From: Jannaschia aquimarina
GTDB lineage: Bacteria > Pseudomonadota > Alphaproteobacteria > Rhodobacterales > Rhodobacteraceae
DNA length: 64,000 nucleotides
Direction: 5' to 3'
Assembly (NCBI RefSeq): GCF_000877395.1
Contig: NZ_JYFE01000017.1
Coordinates: 62,001 to 126,000, forward strand
Shown: in pieces, positions 59,616 to 64,000 of the stretch
How positions within the stretch are numbered: position 1 is the stretch's first letter
How the letters are laid out: each line of letters starts with the position of its first letter
Position numbers and translations under genes: made by a program
Notes under the pieces: generated by a model
What the model saw: the letters and a program-made list of their open reading frames with translations, nothing else
What the model was told of the DNA's origin: nothing
The model's database searches: none

Positions 59616-60595
59616 GCCTCCAGCCTCCGCGACCGCCAGATGAGGTGCAGAAAGACCGGCGCGCCGACCAAGGCGGTTAACACGCCCAGCTTCAGATCCC
59701 GCTCGGGCACCACCACGCGCACCGCGATATCGGCGGCCAGGATCAGCGCCGCGCCCCCCAACGCCGACGCCCAGAGCAGGCGCGCGGGCCGGGCACCGAC
59801 CAGGGGGCGCAGGATGTGCGGGATCACGAGGCCGACGAAGCCGATGGCGCCCGCCACGGCCGTTGTCCCGCCGACGATCAGCGCGGTGCCCGCGACCAGC
59901 GAAAGGCGAAGCCGTTCCACGCGGACGCCCAGCGAGGCCGCGGCATCCTCGCCCAGTGTCAGAGCATCCAGCGCCGGGCCGAGCCGCAAAAGCACCGCTG
60001 CGCCCGCGACGACCAGGGGGAGCGCAAGCCAGAGATGCGACATCGAGCGGTCCGCAAGCGATCCCATCGTCCAGAACACGATCTCGCTGGCCGCGAAGGG
60101 ATTCGGCGACAGGTTCAGGACCAGTGCCGTCAGCGCGCCCGCCAGGGCGGAGACGGCGATCCCTGCGAGGATCAGTGTCAGCGACCCGCCATGCTGCCCG
60201 GCCAGCATCAGGACGAGGCCGACGCCGAGGGCCGCGCCGATGAGTGCCATCGCGGGCAAGCCGATCCAGACCGCGGCCGCGACGCCGGTCTGGATCGCGA
60301 GGACGGCGCCGAGCGCGGCCGATGCCGAGACCCCGATCAGGCCGGGATCTGCGAGCGGGTTGCGCAGATAGCCCTGCATCGCCGCGCCCGCGAGGCCGAG
60401 ACCGCCCCCGACGAGGGCGGCAAGCAATGCTCGGGGCAGGCGGATCTCCCGCATGACCAGCGTCAGAGGGCCGGCGTCGCCCATCACGAGCGCGCGGAGG
60501 CTCTCGCCCGGTCCGATCTCGGCCGGACCCACCGTAAGGGAGACGGCGAAGAGCGCCGCCACCAGCCCGCAGAGCCCCAGCGCGAGCGCTCTCAT
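59612..60595 (-). CDS. btuC: Cobalamin ABC transporter permease
   Basis: The 327-residue FecCD-family permease has about ten membrane segments with LPRALLAALVGGGLGLAGAAMQGYLRNPLADPGLIGVSASA, the family hallmark, and GLVIPHILRPLVGARPARLL. It works with BtuD and BtuF for vitamin B12 uptake. It is coupled by ATGA overlaps at both ends. Confidence 0.93.
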   Translation of the reverse strand: MRALALGLCGLVAALFAVSLTVGPAEIGPGESLRALVMGDAGPLTLVMREIRLPRALLAALVGGGLGLAGAAMQGYLRNPLADPGLIGVSASAALGAVLAIQTGVAAAVWIGLPAMALIGAALGVGLVLMLAGQHGGSLTLILAGIAVSALAGALTALVLNLSPNPFAASEIVFWTMGSLADRSMSHLWLALPLVVAGAAVLLRLGPALDALTLGEDAAASLGVRVERLRLSLVAGTALIVGGTTAVAGAIGFVGLVIPHILRPLVGARPARLLWASALGGAALILAADIAVRVVVPERDLKLGVLTALVGAPVFLHLIWRSRRLEA

Positions 60596-61467
60596 TCCAG
60601 CCTTTCGCGCAGGGCGCGCATCCGCCCGACGGCTTGCAGGACATGGGGCGTGCCACAGACCCATTCGCTGTCGGACACCGCCCCGGCCGCACGACGCTCG
60701 CGCATCTGGTGGAGAACGGGGTGGTCGAGGATCTCTTCTGCGCGGGAGGCGCGCGGATAGGGCCGACCGGTCACGAGCGCGTCCGGCTCGGCCATCGCGA
60801 GGATCTCGAGTGGCATGACGCCCCCCTCCGGCAATCCGGCCTCGGCGGCGATGTTCGCAAAACCCGCCGCCAGCAGGATCTCGCCCGCGAGCGTCCGATC
60901 CCCCGAAGTATAGCCGTTCGCATAGTAGAGCGCCGCGCGGGGCCGGGTCGCGATCTCTTCGCGCAACGCGGCGAGCCCCGCTTCGAACTCCGCCCTGAGT
61001 TGCGCGGCGGCCTCGGCGCGGCCGAGCACGCGACCCATTTCCTCGATCCGGTCGCCGATATCTGCCATCGAATAGGCCGGATCCAGAACCGCGACCGGCA
61101 CGCCCAACCTGCGCAACATGTCCACCGTGGCCTGCGTCGAAAAGCTGCCCGCGATCACCAGGTCGGGATCGAGAAGATAGATCTCTTCCGCCAGTCCGCG
61201 ATTTGACGGGTAGGCGGCCGCCTCGGTCGCCATCGCCGAGCCACGCGGGTCCTGCGCGAGGGACGAAACGGAGACGAGCTGCCCCGGCGCGGCCAGCAGC
61301 ATCGCGAGTTGGTCGGTGCAGAGGTTCATGGAGACGACCCGCGCGGGCGGACCGGCAGGACCCTCCGCCAACGCTTCCGTGGCCACGACCGCAGCGATTG
61401 CGGCGGCAACGACTCGCCAGATCGCCCCCCGGCACGGGCCGGACCTGCCGGGGGGCATGACGCGCAT
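60592..61467 (-). CDS. btuF: Cobalamin ABC transporter periplasmic binding protein
   Basis: The 291-residue precursor has a signal peptide (about 1-34) and the BtuF-type mature sequence: VVSMNLCTDQLAMLLAAPGQLVSVS, then DLVIAGSF and VPVAVLDPAYSM. It binds corrinoid in the periplasm. Two Met could start it (61467 and 61458). It begins two bases after the btuB stop. Confidence 0.9.
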   Translation of the reverse strand: MRVMPPGRSGPCRGAIWRVVAAAIAAVVATEALAEGPAGPPARVVSMNLCTDQLAMLLAAPGQLVSVSSLAQDPRGSAMATEAAAYPSNRGLAEEIYLLDPDLVIAGSFSTQATVDMLRRLGVPVAVLDPAYSMADIGDRIEEMGRVLGRAEAAAQLRAEFEAGLAALREEIATRPRAALYYANGYTSGDRTLAGEILLAAGFANIAAEAGLPEGGVMPLEILAMAEPDALVTGRPYPRASRAEEILDHPVLHQMRERRAAGAVSDSEWVCGTPHVLQAVGRMRALRERLE

Positions 61468-61469
61468 GT

Positions 61470-63317
61470 CTAGAACGACGCCGAGATGCCGGCGAAGACT
61501 GCGCGTCCCGGCTGCTGAAAGCCGCCGGCCGTTTCGTAGTCTTCATCGAACAGGTTTTCGACCCGCAGCGTCGCGGCCACGCCGTCCCGCACGTCGTAGC
61601 CAAGGCCCAGACCCACCAGCGTGTAGTCCCCGACCTTGTTGTCGGCAGGGGCGAAGACAGAGGGTTCCACATCGGCCACGTGCCGGACCTCCACCCGGCC
61701 GGAAAGGCGCGGGGCGAAGTCTCCTTCGACGCCGATCAACAGGTCATGGCGCGGAACCCGCGCGCGGCGGTCTCCTTCGGTTTCGGCCTCCGTGTAGGTG
61801 TAGGCGCCGAACGCCGCCGCGCGCCCCGGAATGACGTCCACCCGACCCGAAAGCTCGATCCCCCGCGTCCTGGTGGTTCCCGGAATCTGCGCATAGCAGC
61901 CGAACCCCGACGCGCAGACCGTGGAAGCCCCATCGAAGTCGATGAGATCGTCGATCTCCACCTGGAAGAGCGTGGCCTTGACGAACCCGGTCGTGCCGAA
62001 GCGATGCTCCACGCCCAGATCGAAGCTGAGGCTTTCCTCCGGGCGAAGGTCCGGATTGCCGAAGGAGGCGAAGCGCTCGAAGAGCGAGGGCGCGCGAAAC
62101 CCTGTTCCGACCGAGGCGCGGATCATCGTATCGGCGCTCGCAAGCCAGGCGAGCGCCAGTCGGCCGGTCGTTTCTCCTCCGAAGTCGTCGCTGTCGTCGT
62201 GCCTCACCGAGACTGCAAGCTCGATGGACGAGGTGGGGCGGAGCACCGCTTCGCCCAGGATCGAAACCGTGGTGTCTTCGGCCGAAACGGTGTCGGTGCG
62301 GATCTCTTCCACGGTCCGGTCGAGGCCAAAGGACAGCGTTGTCGTCCCCACATCCGCCGAGGCCACATAGGCCAATTGCCTCCGGTCCCCGCCGAACTCG
62401 CGGGTGAAGCCGCCCGGATCCTCCCTGTCCGACGAGAAGACGCTGTAGGACAGCTCATGGGCGGCGCCGAGCGCGTCGACCCTCGCGAAGACGCGCGCGC
62501 CTCGCTGCTCGGTGTAATTGACGCCGGAATTGTCGGTCTCCGACCGGTCGATCTCCACTTCCGCGTCGCGCCACAAGGCCGAGAAGCCCAGCGTGACCGC
62601 GTCGGTCGCGGCGAAGTCGCCGGTCAGGCTGGCGAATGTCTGGTTGAAGCCGTCCTTCTCGTCGTCGCCCGCCCGCGCCGAAATGCCATCGGAGATCGTG
62701 CGGTCGATGTTGAACGAGATCTGGCCCCGCTCGCCGCGCTGGGTCAGCCCGAAGCTGCCGGCGAACGTGTCGAAGCTGCCGGCTTCGATGCGGGCGCGGT
62801 TGGAGAACCCGATCTCATCGGATTGCGCGGTGGTGATGTCGACGACGCCCGCAATCGCCTCGGAGCCGAACAGGGCGGATTGCGACCCCTTGATCAGGTC
62901 GACCTGACCGATATTCGTGGCCGTGAGGCCGCCGAAGTCGAACGATGTCTGCGTGCTCGACGGGTCGGTCACGTCGATGCCGTCGATCCGCGTTCCGATG
63001 TAGCTCGTGTCGAGCCCGCGGATGCGCAACGTGGTGTTCGCGCCCAGGCCGCCATCCGACGACAGCGTCACACCGGGAAGGCGTGTCAATGTGCCGGCAA
63101 GGCTTGTGGACGGGCTTGCGGCCAGGGCATCGGCGTCCAAGGCCTCGACCGTGGCGCCGACCCGCGACACCGGCTGGGGCCCCAGCGCGGTCAGCGCGCC
63201 CCCGATCACGATCTCGTCCAATTCCACCGGGTCCTGTGCCCCGGCCGGCAGGCCGAGCCCCATGCATGCCGTCAGCATCAAGGCAGCCAGCCACCGCTTC
63301 GTCTGTTCGTTGCGCAT
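61470..63317 (-). CDS. btuB: TonB-dependent vitamin B12 outer-membrane receptor
   Basis: The 615-residue precursor has a signal peptide (1-27) followed by a TonB-box-like DEIVIGG. Then come the plug domain (LTRLPGVTLSS, TTLRIRGLDTSYIGTRIDGI, LIKGSQSALFGSEAIAGVVDI) and a beta barrel ending in the aromatic C-terminal Phe (FAGISASF). A Cys pair in VCASGFGCYAQ lies on a loop. It imports corrinoids through the outer membrane. A cobalamin riboswitch lies 148 bases upstream. Confidence 0.93.
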   Translation of the reverse strand: MRNEQTKRWLAALMLTACMGLGLPAGAQDPVELDEIVIGGALTALGPQPVSRVGATVEALDADALAASPSTSLAGTLTRLPGVTLSSDGGLGANTTLRIRGLDTSYIGTRIDGIDVTDPSSTQTSFDFGGLTATNIGQVDLIKGSQSALFGSEAIAGVVDITTAQSDEIGFSNRARIEAGSFDTFAGSFGLTQRGERGQISFNIDRTISDGISARAGDDEKDGFNQTFASLTGDFAATDAVTLGFSALWRDAEVEIDRSETDNSGVNYTEQRGARVFARVDALGAAHELSYSVFSSDREDPGGFTREFGGDRRQLAYVASADVGTTTLSFGLDRTVEEIRTDTVSAEDTTVSILGEAVLRPTSSIELAVSVRHDDSDDFGGETTGRLALAWLASADTMIRASVGTGFRAPSLFERFASFGNPDLRPEESLSFDLGVEHRFGTTGFVKATLFQVEIDDLIDFDGASTVCASGFGCYAQIPGTTRTRGIELSGRVDVIPGRAAAFGAYTYTEAETEGDRRARVPRHDLLIGVEGDFAPRLSGRVEVRHVADVEPSVFAPADNKVGDYTLVGLGLGYDVRDGVAATLRVENLFDEDYETAGGFQQPGRAVFAGISASF

Positions 63318-63464
63318 CGCGCGTCCCTCTGTCCCACAGCCCCGATCCGGGCTGGCGTCGCCAATGTTCGTGGCTTGAGGGCGCACCCCTCCGCGCACGG
63401 TGATCTCACCACGACGGAAGGCTCCGTCGCCCACATCGCCCACCGCGACGGGACGGGGTGACGC

Positions 63465-63648
63465 ATCGGCAGGTCTCCTGGCTCGCGGGTCACAGCTCTT
63501 GCCGGGCCTTCCCGCCCCGGGGGGCAGTGGCGTGATCCGGCTTCGCTCTCCGCTCACAGTTGCGGGGGCAGCCACGGAATCGGGCAGAGCCCTCACCGCG
63601 TTCCCTTTTCACCGGACGGCGTGCCGCCCGGACCGAAGCGCCTCGACC
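63465..63648 (-). promoter_or_regulatory. Cobalamin riboswitch
   Basis: On the minus strand the region contains GCCACTGCCCC (63530 area), GGGAAGGC and the B12 box GAGCTGTGACCCGCGAGCCAGG (63478-63499) with CAGGAGACCTGCC at the 3' end. An AAGGGAACGCGGTGAG segment lies near the 5' end. These are the conserved elements of the adenosylcobalamin aptamer. It should shut off btuB-btuF-btuC-btuD-cbiZ when B12 is plentiful. Confidence 0.93.
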
Positions 63649-63943
63649 GTAGCAGCCAGTGCCCGTCCACGCCAGAGCTTGTCGGACATCGGCGAGATGC
63701 TGTCGGAGGGCCCACGCCGATGGCGTGCCGGAGATGGTCTCGGCCGGAAGGAACGCCGAATTCGCAGCACCGTGAACGTCAGGATTCGGACAATCGGGAC
63801 AGGCTGGAGGCATCAGCCCGGTTCGGCTTGGACCGCCCTTGTCAGACCGAAGGCTGGCCAGATTCGGGCCGGGACCTAGGTCGAACGGGAGAGTTTTGAG
63901 ATCGGAAGATTTCTTATCCCGACCCAGAATTGGAGATCATCGC
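63649..63943 (+). other. Divergent intergenic region, no gene seen
   Basis: About 295 bases separate the riboswitch from the start of the Tat protein. It should hold the divergent promoters, but no clear -35/-10 pair stands out. The short frames in it have no ribosome site. Confidence 0.5.
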
Positions 63944-64000
63944 ATGACCCAGGAGCACAGAGGAATCAGTCGGCGAGGCTTGTTGAAGGGGTCTGCCGGC
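63944..64000 (+). CDS. Tat-exported protein, N-terminus only
   Basis: An ATG 8 bases after GGAG opens a frame to the window edge. The 19 visible residues end RRGLLKGSAG, matching the twin-arginine signal pattern RRxxLK. The mature protein is outside the window, so its function cannot be told. Confidence 0.7.
   Translation, partial: MTQEHRGISRRGLLKGSAG

Noticed and set aside
61680-63461. A 593-codon plus-strand frame opposite btuB
   Set aside because: Antisense shadow of a clear TonB-dependent receptor.
1-64000. CRISPR arrays, insertion sequences and integrases
   Set aside because: I found no regularly spaced direct repeats, transposase motifs or flanking inverted repeats while reading; very diverged copies could be missed.

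Overview
The window is about 64 kb of GC-rich chromosomal DNA, densely packed and often with 1-8 base start/stop overlaps. It looks like an alphaproteobacterium of the Rhodobacteraceae (Roseobacter group). Supporting signs are a bet/cho choline cluster, a TRAP transporter, an Irr-type iron box upstream of dps, a class A RNase P RNA, a btuBFCD-cbiZ corrinoid operon and EcfG-type stress promoters. No insertion sequence, prophage, CRISPR array or replication origin is seen.

Layout. 0-2.1 kb: partial glyoxalase-fold gene, GNAT acetyltransferase, rpmG (L33) with terminator, PAS-like protein. 2.1-9.3 kb: leftward operon of a TRAP transporter (dctQ-dctM-dctP), a glutamine-synthetase-like ligase, an aldehyde dehydrogenase and an iron alcohol dehydrogenase, which together fit gamma-glutamylation-dependent breakdown of an amino alcohol. 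9.3-18.7 kb: rnpB, amidase, lipoprotein, gatC-gatA, cupin, MaoC hydratase, HAD phosphatase, Mn-dependent pyrophosphatase, DUF2161 protein, DMT exporter, NUDIX, lipase. 18.7-20.3 kb: FAD-linked oxidase and tRNA-Met.

20.6-34.4 kb is a stress island. It has galU-otsB-otsA (UDP-glucose to trehalose), a UdgX plus radical-SAM DNA-repair pair, a YqjD/YqjE-like envelope cluster, DUF892 and DUF2383 four-helix proteins, two SDRs and an alpha-glucosidase. At least five starts in it are preceded by GGAAC-N16-18-(C)GTT motifs typical of the EcfG general stress sigma factor. Next comes bphO-bphP (heme oxygenase plus a bacteriophytochrome HWE kinase with a receiver domain), then gnd.

39-49.7 kb: a two-gene operon of unknown substrate with a palindromic operator, then betA-betB-betI facing choX-(VOC)-choW-choV across a perfect BetI-like operator. 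A tandem glycine riboswitch follows, in front of a DadA-type oxidase. Choline is thus imported and oxidised to betaine; glycine, the end product of betaine demethylation, may be sensed by the next gene. 49.8-57.6 kb: FAD oxidase plus PLP enzyme, GDSL hydrolase, DksA-like protein, Irr-boxed dps, Fbp-type iron permease, lipid-linked sugar flippase. 58.2-63.65 kb: cobalamin riboswitch-btuB-btuF-btuC-btuD-cbiZ (corrinoid uptake and remodelling). The right edge enters a Tat-exported protein.

All assignments come from reading sequence and motifs; no database search was run.
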